Below are positions 10,295-22,060 of a DNA stretch of 64,000 bases, piece after piece. Every line of letters begins with the position of its first letter. The first letter of the stretch is position 1. This DNA comes from Atriophallophorus winterbourni. Its lineage: Eukaryota; Platyhelminthes; Trematoda; Plagiorchiida; Microphallidae. The stretch spans positions 124,001 to 188,000 of the forward strand of contig JACCGJ010000655.1 of assembly GCA_013407085.1 (NCBI GenBank), read 5' to 3'. Below the pieces are notes generated by a model. That model saw nothing but the letters and a program-made list of their open reading frames with translations. It was not told the origin of the DNA and searched no databases. A program made the translations under genes and the position numbers.

Positions 10295-11209
10295 TTAGAA
10301 ATTGGAGGTTTTTGGGGAGTGAGCAATAATGGCTGCATCGTCGGCAAACAGCAGGCCACGGATTAGCACATTTCGTGACTTGCTTTGTGCTCTTAACCGG
10401 TTGAGGTTGAAACGGTTGCTATCACTTGGGGTGGGTAGGTAAATGCCTTCTGTCCTCTTCTTAAAAGCGTGCATCAGAATCACAGCAAAGAAAATGCTGA
10501 ACAGCGTGGGAGCAAGAATTAACTCTTGTTTGTCGCCTCGGAGAATTTCAAAGGCTTCTCAACTGAAACTGTTGAAATAGACTGAGCCATTCATGCATGA
10601 GTGTAACGACATGCTGAGTTTTAGCAGCCTCGGGGGCAGCCTATCAGATCAAGCATTTTGAAAACACCCTCTCTGCTGACGTACTTGAATGCCTTCGTTA
10701 AATTAATAAAAACAGCGTATACGCTGTTCCCGACACTTTTCTTGAAGTAGTCTCAGATAGAACGTTATGTCAACGGTGTAAATTATATCAGTTAAAACTT
10801 GTAGCCGGATCTGTAAGACTTTACCAAGCAATTTGCCTACAACATTCAGAAGGGAGATTCCTCAATAATTGTTGCAGTCGGCTGTATCACCTTATTCTTA
10901 AATAGCGTGATGATCTGTGTGTCTCGCATCTCTTGTGGGACACTCCTCCTGCCGGCACTGAAGGAGCAAATGGTGAAGAGGCTGTAATAATGCTACTCTG
11001 GAGCATTTGATGAGCTCAGGTGTAATTCCGTCATTACCGGGGGCCTTCGCATTCGCTAAGCGCTCAGGTGCCCAATTGAGATCATCAAGAGTAGGGAGTG
11101 TATCTAGATGTTCAATGGTTGGTAACCGTTCAACATTTTCAAGTACATGCAGCAAAACCGTACTATCCCTAGAGTAGTGAGAGGAGAAATACTGTACCCA
11201 TCTTTCCAT
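10295..11209 (-). pseudogene. Family-B LINE reverse transcriptase, broken
   Basis: Contains KAPGNDGITPELIK (about 11010-11050), a damaged YRGIS region, the DLTKAFDYVS-like block (about 10690) and catalytic LLFADDAAIIAHS (about 10320-10360). The catalytic aspartates are kept in this copy, unlike the plus-strand copy at 31047-32515. Confidence 0.7.
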
Positions 11210-11699
11210 TTTTTCTGCTTAGTTTTGTCGACTATCGCGTAAATAGATACAAATTTAATGGGAGCCGTTTTAAGTTTGTTTGGAACAATGGCTCTCTTGA
11301 TCCAATCATACATACTGTGAACATTTCCAGTATCCGCACCTTTTTGGATATTGAGGCTAATTTCAGTCCATTAATCATTTGCACATCGTCTTAAAGTCTG
11401 TTGCACCGTTTATCTAGCTCCTCTTAGAATTCGTTAGTTTTCATCTGTTGGCATTCCTTGGAACCTCAAGAATGCTGACCGTTTCTCATCCAACACAGCA
11501 GTTATCTCAGAATCTTTTGCTTCGAAACAGTCGCTCCTTCGAGCTTTCTTCTGACCGAAAGTGGAAAGTGCGACTCGGCATATGCAGCTTTTTATCGATT
11601 TCCAGTTTTCTGAAGCAGATTCGAGTAGAGTGGTCTTGTTGAACTCGACTGTGAAGGTTTTTGCAAATCGCGCAGCTAGATTAGGTTCGCACATGCGAG

Positions 11700-12615
11700 T
11701 GACGTCTATCCTTGGCTTAGCATACAATTTGGTGCGGTGAAATCTCATGTAGGGAAACTTCAGTTTTGCACAGATCACTAAATGATCAGTGTCGCAGTCC
11801 GCGTTTTGATATGATCTGGTGAGAAGTACGCTTCCAATATTAGTGCGCCTAACAAGAATAAGATAAAGTTGATCCTTAGGGCGAGGATTTTTCCGAGAGA
11901 CTTTATGCTGTGGTTTTGTATGAATGAAAGTGTTACTGACACAAAGACTGAATTGTGTTCAAATTTCTAAAAGGCGTTGTCCATTTTCATTGATTTTTCT
12001 TACATACAACCTCCCGAGAGAGTTTTGCCAAGACTCGAAGTATCCAACAACTCTGGCATTGAAATCACTTAATATCAATACGCAGTTATTTGTGTCACGT
12101 TTTTGAGGACTGTTGTGAGGTTATGATAAAAAGCGTCTTTTTCAGCAGGCGTCACCAATAGCGTTGGTGCATAAACGTTGACCAACGCAATGGTACCGGT
12201 AATGCACTTCAGACTTAAAGTCCAAATCCGTTCGCTCCCACTGCAGTTCGGTTTCGCTGCTTTTAGTAAGTTTTTTCGCACGCCAAACGCAACCTCATGC
12301 AGTCGAGGCTAATCAGAACCCCTTCCTTTCCAAAAATGAGTTATCTTTTTCTGTTAGCATATTAGTGTCTGGTTATTGCGTCTTTTGCAGGACAGCCACG
12401 TCGAAATTAAGCCTCTTTAGCTCATTGTTAATTACAGCTGATTTTCTTACGCCTCTGATATTAGAGACGTCGTCATGAAATCCAGAAAGAATGGACCGGA
12501 CGTTCCAGGTTCCCAGTTTCAGAACTGACCTTTGTTTTTTAGTAATATTTTCGCTGGTGCGGGAAGATACAGTCTGCTTTCTAAATGAGAATAGCACACC
12601 GTGGCGAGACGGCAA
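11700..12615 (-). pseudogene. Family-B LINE endonuclease, broken
   Basis: The frame at 12373-12615 gives the first APE motif LGTWNVRSI. The frame at 12075-12281 gives ALVNVYAPTL. Continuing frames give SDFNARV (about 12045) and the terminal block DTDHLVICAKLK (about 11780). The conserved family order is intact but spread over several frames. Confidence 0.7.
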
Positions 12616-13258
12616 GTGTTAGCCGTCCAATGAGACCTGAAAGTCTCTCCCACCGTCGAAAGAAGCCCCAGGCGCTGAGCTCCACGCCAGTAGAACCATA
12701 GCTTTTAACGGGTATCCACTGCTTCCCATGTTATTATCCATGGAAGCGGAATGGAGTGTCCTCTCCAATGGTTCGTTGTGATGTACGCTGGACCAGTTCA
12801 ATAGGGAGAACTAGCTGTTGACCATACAGCAATTATTCCCTCTCCACGGCGCCACCTGAACCAAAGAAACAGCTAGGCTGATACGTTTTGATAAAGATGC
12901 AGTCGCAGGAGTTGACCAGACGAAGTTGTATTAAACTTCGAACTGCCTAACGGGACTCCAGCTCCGGATGTTTTCTCGAGGTTGATTCCTAAAGCCTTTT
13001 TAATGATTTGATGTAACCACAATGCAGTGGAGGTTTCAGATAAAAGATTTCCTCCCCTCAGTGGACTGCAATCATGCACTTACGAGCTCTAACTGCCCGA
13101 AGCATGGTGGATTTGAGGTGCCAGTCAGCCGCTTTCGTCTTTTCCCCTGTAAGTAGAAGCAGTTCCGCCGGTTCACACAAGACCACGCGTGCAGGCCAGG
13201 AGCTGAACCTGGTTGTCAAAGGCTATATGAGACGCGTGCCATTGGAGCATTTTAGAAA

Positions 13259-13939
13259 TTGGGAGCTTATCCCCATAACAGCCTCAGCCGTGACAACCTT
13301 CTAATCTTTTAAGGATTATTTTCAAACGAAAAGCGTAAGTGTCCATGATTTTTCGAAAGCATTTATTCGGTAGCTTTCAACAGTGGCCAAAATAGTACCT
13401 GTAACACAAATATTTTAGCTTTGTAGATGTAAAGAATGAGCATCAATACGAATCTCCAGCTGCTGGACAAATCTGTGTTTGTTGGAACTGACTGCGTTTA
13501 CTTAGCTAGCGTTAACTGACTCCTGAAGTTTAATAGGTTTCGTTACTTCCCCTAGGCTATACTGAATGATGTTTTGAAACAACAGTGGCGCTTGCCAAAC
13601 AAAAAATGCCCAATTCTAACGTACGAAATTACATACCAGTAATCATGCTCAATATAATTTGTATGTTTATAGAACAAATATTTTTACTATTTGATATGAG
13701 CATTCTATAGTTAGTTAGATACTACATTACATAAAATTAATACTTGTTAGCAGTCTGTCTCAAGTATGTTGTTTGTGATATATTGGTAAAGAGGCAAATT
13801 GAATCGAGGATTGAATAACGACTGAGGTGTGTTACTTAGATTTTCAGATGTCTTTATATTCAGTAGACCGGAAATACCTTTATTATGATTGATGGATGTA
13901 TGAAATCAAATCTAATTAATTGGAAACCTTTTCTACCAA
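13259..13939. other. No recognisable feature
   Basis: AT-rich spacer between two LINE 5' ends pointing away from each other; no supported feature. Confidence 0.4.
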
Positions 13940-14110
13940 TCGCATATTGTCTTTGCGGATTTGGGTAGTGTGCTCCAAACAATCGCTGATACTTATTGGA
14001 GTGCATCGAGGGACTGTACTTGGAGGACTACTTATCATCCTTGTAAACGATATGGCAGCTTCGGTGGTACAAATACTATAAACAAAACTTCCTTTCGGTT
14101 CCAAAGGTTT
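13940..14110 (+). pseudogene. Fragment of CR1/Jockey-type reverse transcriptase
   Basis: One frame reads SLILIGVHRGTVLGGLLIIL then VNDMA, clearly the RT block usually written GVPQGTVLGPLLF...VNDM. Only this block survives. Confidence 0.6.
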
Positions 14111-14153
14111 CATAGCCGGTTGTGGCAGTTGGGATAAACTCCCTCTGTATACA

Positions 14154-14747
14154 AAATGCTCCGATATGGCGCGCGTCTCAAATAGCCTCTGACAACCCAG
14201 TCAAGAGTTCTGACTTGCACGAGGAATACCGAGGCCGACTGAACTCCTATCAACAGAGGAGCATAGGGCGAGTGACTGGCGCCAGAAATAGATTGTTCGT
14301 GCAGATAGAAGCTCTGTTACTGGAAGGGCATTTCATCTAAGAGACGGAAATCCCTTATTTAAACACCGCTGAATTGCAGGATTTCCCGATCGGGGGAAAG
14401 GCTTATGTTTAAAAATCTTGAGGAAACATCTGGAACGGAGTCTCTCAGACGGTTATTTGGTGCACAATCAACTCTTTGTGACATCCTTGCGGTCTATCAC
14501 TCCATTGTCACAGAAGTTAATTGTATGATGTGACCCAAAGACATAAACAAATTCTCCAAACACCCTTCAACAACAACAATGCCCGTCAGATCTAACCAGG
14601 GTCAGCCTACACCGTATCTAATGGGAAGACCTGACGAGAAGATCAGACCGGTTGAACGACCACAATAGTTGTTGCTGGCTCCTTCTCGACTGGACGGGCA
14701 TGGCGCTACTCAAATGTGCAAGTCTGGAGAGACATTCATGAAGACTT
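14154..14747 (+). mobile_element. 5' end of a family-B-like LINE, plus strand, runs into gap
   Basis: Starts aaatgctccgatatggcg, cgcgtctcaaatagcctctg, matching the 5' UTR of the minus-strand element (near 13258) and the segment at 25750-26010. Similarity continues through the actggcgcc and gcagatagaagctc blocks. The element then enters the 1000-N gap. It points away from the family-B element at 9365-13258. Confidence 0.6.
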
Positions 14748-15747
14748 NNNNNNNNNNNNNNNNNNNNNNNNNNNNNNNNNNNNNNNNNNNNNNNNNNNNN
14801 NNNNNNNNNNNNNNNNNNNNNNNNNNNNNNNNNNNNNNNNNNNNNNNNNNNNNNNNNNNNNNNNNNNNNNNNNNNNNNNNNNNNNNNNNNNNNNNNNNNN
14901 NNNNNNNNNNNNNNNNNNNNNNNNNNNNNNNNNNNNNNNNNNNNNNNNNNNNNNNNNNNNNNNNNNNNNNNNNNNNNNNNNNNNNNNNNNNNNNNNNNNN
15001 NNNNNNNNNNNNNNNNNNNNNNNNNNNNNNNNNNNNNNNNNNNNNNNNNNNNNNNNNNNNNNNNNNNNNNNNNNNNNNNNNNNNNNNNNNNNNNNNNNNN
15101 NNNNNNNNNNNNNNNNNNNNNNNNNNNNNNNNNNNNNNNNNNNNNNNNNNNNNNNNNNNNNNNNNNNNNNNNNNNNNNNNNNNNNNNNNNNNNNNNNNNN
15201 NNNNNNNNNNNNNNNNNNNNNNNNNNNNNNNNNNNNNNNNNNNNNNNNNNNNNNNNNNNNNNNNNNNNNNNNNNNNNNNNNNNNNNNNNNNNNNNNNNNN
15301 NNNNNNNNNNNNNNNNNNNNNNNNNNNNNNNNNNNNNNNNNNNNNNNNNNNNNNNNNNNNNNNNNNNNNNNNNNNNNNNNNNNNNNNNNNNNNNNNNNNN
15401 NNNNNNNNNNNNNNNNNNNNNNNNNNNNNNNNNNNNNNNNNNNNNNNNNNNNNNNNNNNNNNNNNNNNNNNNNNNNNNNNNNNNNNNNNNNNNNNNNNNN
15501 NNNNNNNNNNNNNNNNNNNNNNNNNNNNNNNNNNNNNNNNNNNNNNNNNNNNNNNNNNNNNNNNNNNNNNNNNNNNNNNNNNNNNNNNNNNNNNNNNNNN
15601 NNNNNNNNNNNNNNNNNNNNNNNNNNNNNNNNNNNNNNNNNNNNNNNNNNNNNNNNNNNNNNNNNNNNNNNNNNNNNNNNNNNNNNNNNNNNNNNNNNNN
15701 NNNNNNNNNNNNNNNNNNNNNNNNNNNNNNNNNNNNNNNNNNNNNNN
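14748..15747. other. Assembly gap, 1000 N
   Basis: A run of exactly 1000 N. Open frames spanning it are artefacts. It removes the end of the 14154 element and the 3' third of the minus-strand RTE. Confidence 0.99.
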
Positions 15748-16955
15748 CCCCCAGTAACCACCAGACTTCCCCGGTATTTGAACTGCTCAACATGATCGAG
15801 AATCAGATCATTTATAGCAAAATTTGGCAGTTCACCAGACCAGTCCTGAAGGAGCACTTTACTCTTGTTTGGCGAGAAGAACAGCCCATACTTAGATGCC
15901 TCCATTGCCATCATATCCCAAGCTGGTTGGATAAATGTTGGGTCTTCGCCCAATAAGGCAATATCATCAGCATGGTCCAGGACCATAACCCGCTCACCTG
16001 GAAGGAGCTCAACGCCACCCGTGGAGAAACTACTGAGAGCACTCCGGAGGACGTCCTCGATGGCGAAATTGAACAAGAACGGGGAGATGGGACAGCCTTG
16101 TCTTACACCCGTTGTGGTGCTGAATGGCATTGACAGGCTATCGTAGGCCCTTACCCTCCCTATCGAGTGTGCGTATAGGTCCTTTAGGATAGCGACGTTC
16201 GGATTGGGATTCCATTGGAAGTAAGCCGGTTTTCCATAGGCGGATCCTGTCACCCGAGTCAAAGGCGGCTTGATATCCAGAAACCACCCAATCGGTAGGT
16301 CGCTGATAGAGATGACGGTGTTCTAGCAACTGTCGCAGAACGAAGATCTGGTCTACACATCCGCGCCCTGGTCGGAAGCCAGCTTGCTCTTCGCGAAAAG
16401 TGCCCTCACGAATCGGGGTAAGTCAGCGAAGGAGGATGGCGACCAATATCTTAGCTACCACTGGAATAAGCGAAATTCCGCGATAGTTGCAGCATTCGTT
16501 CCGCGCTCCTTTTTATGGACTGGTATTACTAGCGATTCACCCCAGGAGGCAGGTACCCTCTCATCCACCCAAACCTTTGAGAACAGCTCGCGCAGTTCTG
16601 CTACGACTGCCTCGCCTCCTTCCTTGAAGAATACCGGGTGGAGCTCGTCGGGACCCGGCGCCTTGTGTCGCTTTAGTAGTTGGATCTCTCTTCGTATTTC
16701 TTCGACACTGGGCGGGGCTAGCGAGACGGACCACTGCAAAGTGGATTGAGGGATGTCGGCGGTGTCTGAGGGACGGTGCTGATTAAACTGCCGAGAGAAA
16801 TATTCTCTCCATCTTTCTAAACGTCTGTGAAGGCTCGTTGTGCGCGAGCCATCATCCTCTAGGATGGTTTCACTCACACCTTGCGGCTTAGGGCCACAAA
16901 CACGAATCAATTGGTAAAGTCTCCTCATGTTGCTCATGGCTGACGCTCTTTCCAT
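15748..16955 (-). pseudogene. RTE reverse transcriptase, frameshifted, catalytic Tyr changed
   Basis: The frame at 16455-16955 carries LLKRHKAPGPDELHPVFFKE and ASWGESLVIPVHKK. The next piece (16138-16329) carries the QPTDWVV/AAFDSGDR block. The third (from 16262) carries VRQGCPISPFLFNFAIEDV and HADDIALLG. The usual YADD is HADD (codon near 15969-15974), and at least two frameshifts separate the pieces. The C-terminus is in the gap. Confidence 0.8.
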
Positions 16956-18628
16956 CTCCGAGGCGCGTTCTTTCTACAAAGACTCACGGTCACGTCTAAG
17001 AGATCTTTGATTAGGAATCTAAGACACTTCCGATCGTCCTCATACTCTAAACCACTCGGTATGGCACGGCGCTGTTCGAGTAGTATGAGGGACTCAGCAG
17101 AGACCCAGCGGTGTGACGGTTGACGAGTGACTTTGCAGCATTCCGTAACAGAGTCATAGAGTGCTTGCTTAAAGTAGTGCCAATGACGATCCAGGTCGAC
17201 TGGCCGATCTTTGGAAAGGGAAACCGATAGGGTATCCCTAAATCTGGCTTTTGTCTCAGGCAGCGATAAAGCGTTTGTGTCTAGTTTGGGACGCTTTTGT
17301 TTGGGTTTGCCTCCGAATTGAAGGTTGATTGTTGCACAAACTAAAGCGTGGTCAGAATCTACACTGGTGCTCCAGTATGATCTGCAGTTTTTGACACTAC
17401 CTCGCCACCTGTAGCTTATCGCGATGTGGTCAAGCTGCGCCCAAGTACGTTGTGATGGGGATCGCCAGGTAGCTAGTTGGCTCTTGGAATGTCTAAAATT
17501 TGTGGAGACGAGAAAGAGGCGTTGGTCGTCACAGAAGGACAACAATCTCTCTCCATTGTCTGTACGGTCATCTGACATTCCATACTTCCCTCCAAGGAAG
17601 CGCTCGGAGTGCGCTATACATCCAACTCGGGCATTGAGATCGCCGGCAAGCACTACTATATCGCCTCTGCGTGCTTTCGTTAAGAGAGAACGAAGTTCTT
17701 CGTAGAATTCGTCCTTCACATCATCTGCCCCACAGTTCGTGGGTGCGTAAGCCGAGATCACGAATAAGTTACGTCTCTCATCGCTATGCTTGTTTACTCT
17801 GCTGTAATCCTGAAATCTCGCTGCGCACAATCTGCTATTAACGGGTATCCAATCTAGGAGGGAGGTTTCCGCTTTCTGGCTTAGAATAATTCCAACACCT
17901 TCTAGGCCGGCTGAGGAAGCAACGGGATCACTGGACACACGTAGGTAGAACCTACTCCCAAGAGGCATAGGAGAACTCAGTTGCAATATCGAATCCGTTT
18001 CGCGAAGACGTGTTTCCGATAGGCAACATATGTCGATACCTAGTGTCTCTGGTGAGCGGGCTAGTCCAAGCTGTTGTTCTGGTTGTTGCAGGGTGCGAAC
18101 ATTGAACGAAGCAAGCCTAATAGGGGCACGCGGTCGGAGGAGAGCGTTGGGTATCGACACCTGTCTAAGGACAGTTGGCTGCGACGGAATGCGTCCAGCA
18201 TTGATGGTCCGAAGTGCATCAGGGGGAGAGGGTGAGGGGATGATGTGTGCTTGCGAAGTGGGTTCTGAAGAATAGCTTTCGAAGGTAGTATTCGTAGTGA
18301 TAGCATGCGGCGTTGTCATCATCGTCATCGTTGAACGTAGGCATGATACTACCCGGTTGCCTACACTGATGTAGGGGAGATTTCGTATAGGGGGTCCCAC
18401 CCCGAGCCTTAAGCGCGATGGCTTTACCCACAAGGCAGTGTAGCGAGAGAGGTTCGCACCTATCGGTGGCCGGTGACCGACGAAGCGGTTCATACGCCCG
18501 TATCTGGGAATTTCCAGTTCGGAGCCCGATAACCCCGTTGATAGTTTGGTGACATCAGTTTTTGCCTGTGCACCATACAATGTCCTTGGATAGGACAAGG
18601 GGCAGTGACTTTTGAAGCGGCGAGTCAC
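16934..18628 (-). pseudogene. RTE endonuclease with upstream open frame
   Basis: 564 codons. Roughly the first 165 look like translated 5' UTR (low-complexity, with a run of Met/Thr). The endonuclease starts at LASFNVRTLQQ and continues through DICCLSETRL, FVISAYAPTN, VVLAGDLNARVG, DNGERLL, DHIAISYRWRGS and SDHALVCA, the full set of APE-type motifs. The frame then breaks at about 16940 inside the linker before RT. It provides the N-terminal motifs that the 668-3724 copy lacks. Confidence 0.8.
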
Positions 18629-18825
18629 ATCCGGCGCGTCGTGATGTCATCTTTGGATTTTTGTGGCTTTTCATAGGGAGAACGCTTGCCAGGCGAGAAC
18701 CCACCACACCCTCAGACACCACCGCCGAACCTTTCGCTGAGCTCGGAGAACCGAGCCCACCCAGCTTGCACCACGTGGAGGTATTTTGGCAAGCCAGCCT
18801 TCTTCGGCCGATCTTGACCCTTGGT

Positions 18826-19155
18826 TCACACCTCCTTAAAACGCTTGACGTCGGGTTTAGCTCGGGTCGGACGAACGCGGCTTCCTGGGTGGGGTCCAAG
18901 GGATAGTGAGTGTCTGTGGCTTCACACGCTGTCGACGATGGCTGAAAACCGGCAAAAATGGAGAGAGTGCATTCTATTTTGTGTTCCCCTTTCAAATTTG
19001 TCAAAAATATCAAAAAAATCAAAAAAATCGACATGTGGAACAATGGACAAAAAAATCCCCCCTCATATTGTATCTTTTTTCTTTCTTTTTCTCGTGCATT
19101 GCCGGGTGGCACTTTTTCATTTTTAAATGATTGTGTATATATATATATATATATC
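18826..19155 (+). pseudogene. 3' end of another RTE-type element
   Basis: One plus frame reads SLKRLTSGLARVGRTRLPGW, GPRD, then AENRQKWRECILFC, matching the C-terminus of the intact RTE (LTVALGSVGRIRLPGWGPK ... NRSQWRQCILLC). It is followed by a short 3' UTR and an (AT)n run at about 19136-19154, a different tail from the GAT family. It lies head-on against the 5' end of the minus-strand RTE. Confidence 0.7.
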
Positions 19156-20235
19156 ACCTCATTTTTCACGTTGTTATACAGTCTGATTTAGGTGTATCAA
19201 TCTCTCTTGCAAGTTTCGCAATGATACGCAGAACCCGGTTAATTGGTTAAGTTTGCACTTATCGCTCTGCTTCAACTTGAAGATGACGCTTTGAATTATG
19301 CCTGGAAACGTAGCGATCAAACGCAAATCCGGAGCTACTATATCTTCTAAAAACTTCACCGACTCCTTACAAAATTGTGTGTTTAATGCGTCTTGGTCAT
19401 CGTGATACCATATTGTTAGCGAAATTTGCATCTGCTTACGAAAGTTGAGGGTCTAGTTAGAATAACTTTTGTAAAAGGGTCTATTAATCGTGGTAAGAAT
19501 AGAACAAAAAACGTTGTAGTCTATCTGTGATTTGGCGACGCGTGTTGAAACATTCCCTTTTACATTATACTTGACTGATAATGTTGGATTTCCTAAAGAC
19601 GTATAGCTTCGAACTTCATTCGGCATGGTGGTAAAGCAATAAATTTATTTCATTAATTTCTTGTGTGTTGTATTGTTTCAAAAGTATTTCCAATGGGGTA
19701 GACAAAAGTTCTTGTTTGATCAATGTGTTAATTGCGGTTTTGGGCTTATTATCCCCGAAGTTGCTGATAGACTAATACCTTCTTTTTCAAACAATTTTCC
19801 TGTAAGCCTGCGTCAAACCTAAAACAACCAACTCAAGATTCTGGTCCGCGAGTATGTCTAACAAAATGATGGACAAATAACTGTCCCTTGCGTATGAAAA
19901 TGTTTTGCTTTTGGTTCGTGGAGCTCATTTGCATGTAATAATTGTCCATTCACGAAAAATAAAACTTCGATTACAAACTTTACTATCCTGTTGAATATCC
20001 CTCATTGGTCATTACTTTAAAACCTAATAAAATTTTAAATTTTTCGCTTCAGTTCATAGCTCGTTTTTAGGTTTCATATATGTTTACTCGACGTTAATCT
20101 GCTACCCAACAGGCTGCACTTAACTGCTCCGAATAGAGAATCAGATTAGAATAAACGCTACGAGATGTGTCCAATTTTCCATGTCGCTTTTTTAGTTGAT
20201 GAACCCGGCACTATTCCGAAAGGTGATAGTTGCCT
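19156..20235. other. No recognisable feature
   Basis: AT-rich. An 85-codon minus frame (19174-19431) has no recognisable motif. Confidence 0.4.
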
Positions 20236-20243
20236 AAAAGTAC

Positions 20244-20611
20244 CGCGCCTTATTCGCAGAGCCTGGCAGAAGCTGGGAGAAACAATCGGTTGGTGCGTTG
20301 GGATGAAGAAACTCACCGTAGCGCTAGGCTCATTTGGGCGTATTCGTTTGCCTGGATGGGGTCCAAAAGCTCCACCTAATAGTTAGCTGGAAACCTTACC
20401 AGATATGACTGCAAACCGAAGTCAATGGCGCCAGTGTATTTTATTATGTGTTTCATAATTTTTTCCGGTATTATTTTATAAAAAAACAAAAAATCACAAA
20501 ATCGCATGCGCATTTGCTTGTGCATATTCCGCTTGCTTATCTGCTTTTCCTGTTTCATATTGCTTGGCACTTTGTCTGGCTCCAGACTTGTGCTTCATGA
20601 TGATGATGATG
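20244..20611 (+). mobile_element. 3' end of GAT-tailed RTE family
   Basis: Closely matches the last part of the 668-3724 element, from cgcgccttattcgcagag, with the frame broken (tag for tgg near 20384). It keeps the 3' UTR phrase cttggcactttgtctggctc cagacttgtgcttc and ends in GAT repeats. Flanked by aaaagtac at 20236-20243 and 20612-20619 (part of the left copy is also element sequence, i.e. microhomology). Confidence 0.85.
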
Positions 20612-20739
20612 AAAAGTACACTCACAATCGTAGGCTGCATTTGGCTGTAACGCTGCCTTATTTGCTTTGACCAAGATACATACGTGAAATAATATTTTTA
20701 ACATTCGGCTTTTAGCTCAGAGCTGTACCGTATTGAATA

Positions 20740-21010
20740 ACTTCACAATTGTACATCCGTGTTGAAAGTAAAATAAAAAGATGCAATTTCGAGTGTAGAT
20801 AAGCTTCCATATATTTCCTCTTCCTAATGTTGTTTTTGGGCACATGGTTCAACAGGTTGATCGTGATAGCCTTATCCCAGATCAGCTTACAAGTTCACAA
20901 CTTGATCGTTACGTCCCTACTTGATGAGTATAAACAGCACGAAACCGGTTGCGGAGTGTGTGTGTGTGTGTGATAAAAATGCATGCAAATATGGATTTTA
21001 TTACTTTTAT
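20740..21010 (+). repeat. Hammerhead-bearing repeat, degenerate copy
   Basis: Similar along about 230 bp to 28547-28775: cacaattgtacatcc, agataagctt, the ribozyme core, a (GT)n run (20956-20972) and a tail, tgataaaaatgcatgcaaat. The core at 20921-20950 reads TTGATGA, GTATAAACAGCAC, GAAA, CCGG, TT. The invariant first C is T and stem II has a mismatch, so self-cleavage is unlikely. It ends about 90 bp before the NOL9 start codon, same strand. Confidence 0.65.
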
Positions 21011-21101
21011 TTTTATTTAATACCTCCGTTTGTCTATTTTAGATTCTAATTCTTGTAAAAATGTGCAAAACTGAGATGCATACGCCTTCCGTGTTATTTT
21101 A

Positions 21102-22060
21102 ATGGAGTCTAGTTCAGCCAAACGAAGTCGTAAATCGTTCGAAACTATGAGTGCCGGGATTAATTTAAGTCCAGGCTTTGTATTACACAAACCATCGAAA
21201 GGAATGTGCATGTTATTATGCAACATAGATGCCGTTCATTCTTTACCTGATCCATGTTGTATAGTAATTCTCGATTCGAAAACCGAGTTCTCTGCTGTTG
21301 GCAAATTTCGCTTGCTCCATTTGCTCGGGCCAGCTCTACATGCTCTCGGAGCGACAGTTAGAGCGGATCCATCCAACCCATTGACAATCTTCTCCCCGAA
21401 CTCTCACGCACTTATCAACTTTCGCCAGCTTACCGATTCTTGTGAAAGATCAGATCCGATAACGATGACGGAACTGAATTCCATATTTTCTGCCCTCATC
21501 CCCGCAACGTTTGTCGACTTTCTGTGCTCCACTATCTTCAGCTGCACGCAAGAACTTTCCTCAACACCATCCATTCTAGTTCTCAAACCATTTAAATGCA
21601 GATTGTCGGACTCGATATTGAAAGTTAAAAAGTTCAAAACGCTCTTTTCCTGTGCTGACGGTGTTCTCACTCAGGCAGAATCTAAATGTCTTGGCTTCAA
21701 CCTCTTTTGCAATGATCAATCTCACACGTTTCGTGTCTCTACCAATATGCAAGACCTTTCGAATCGGTTCAATGATCTCGGGACTACCGCTCTCCTTAAT
21801 AAAACTAAATGTGATGTACATAGTCCTGTGTTACTCGTCGCTGGCCCGAAATCTGCTGGCAAATCCTCACTTGTCCGTTACATAATCAATCGCTATCTTA
21901 CTAAAGATGTGGGCAAAGATAATTGTGTTGCTGTTTTGGATTGCGATATTGGACAACCAGAATTCACGACATGTGGAATCGTCAGTTTGACGGTACTTCA
22001 TCGCCCAGTATTTGGCCCTCCATTCTCTCATCAAATTCTTCGGGAACCTAAGCCTACGCG
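21102..22060 (+). CDS. NOL9: NOL9 exon 1
   Basis: 319 codons plus 2 nt, ending ACG CG before gtatgt. Carries the N-terminal domain and the P-loop kinase core: Walker A GPKSAGKSS and DCDIGQPEFT. Beyond the donor the frame stays open only to 22073. Confidence 0.93.

Larger units (their letters stand above)
9365..13258 (-). mobile_element. Nearly full-length degenerate LINE (family B)
   Basis: Read on the minus strand: 5' UTR beginning aaaatgctccaatggcacgc near 13258, endonuclease (12615-11700), reverse transcriptase (11209-10300), post-RT region (10180-9700), C-terminal zinc finger (about 9510-9445) and a 3' end with the conserved phrase gtacatccatgg near 9405. The domain order and the RWLG-type C-terminal block are RTE-like, but the C-terminal RCEHCGK zinc finger separates it from the 668-3724 family. 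Many stops and frameshifts. Confidence 0.75.
15748..18660 (-). mobile_element. RTE-type LINE with 5' UTR, 3' end lost in gap
   Basis: On the minus strand: a 5' UTR (about 18660-18130), complete endonuclease (18125-17330), RT (16955-15748), then the gap. It has the same protein family as 668-3724 but distinct sequence. The 5' UTR holds a module (about 18430-18335, forward-strand phrase tactacccggttgcc) repeated near 25509-25603. The minus-strand frame is open for 564 codons across 5' UTR and endonuclease, so decay is moderate. Confidence 0.85.

Noticed and set aside
14618..16262. Very long open frames on both strands around 14618-16262
   Set aside because: They consist mostly of unknown residues across the 1000-N gap; only their ends are sequence.
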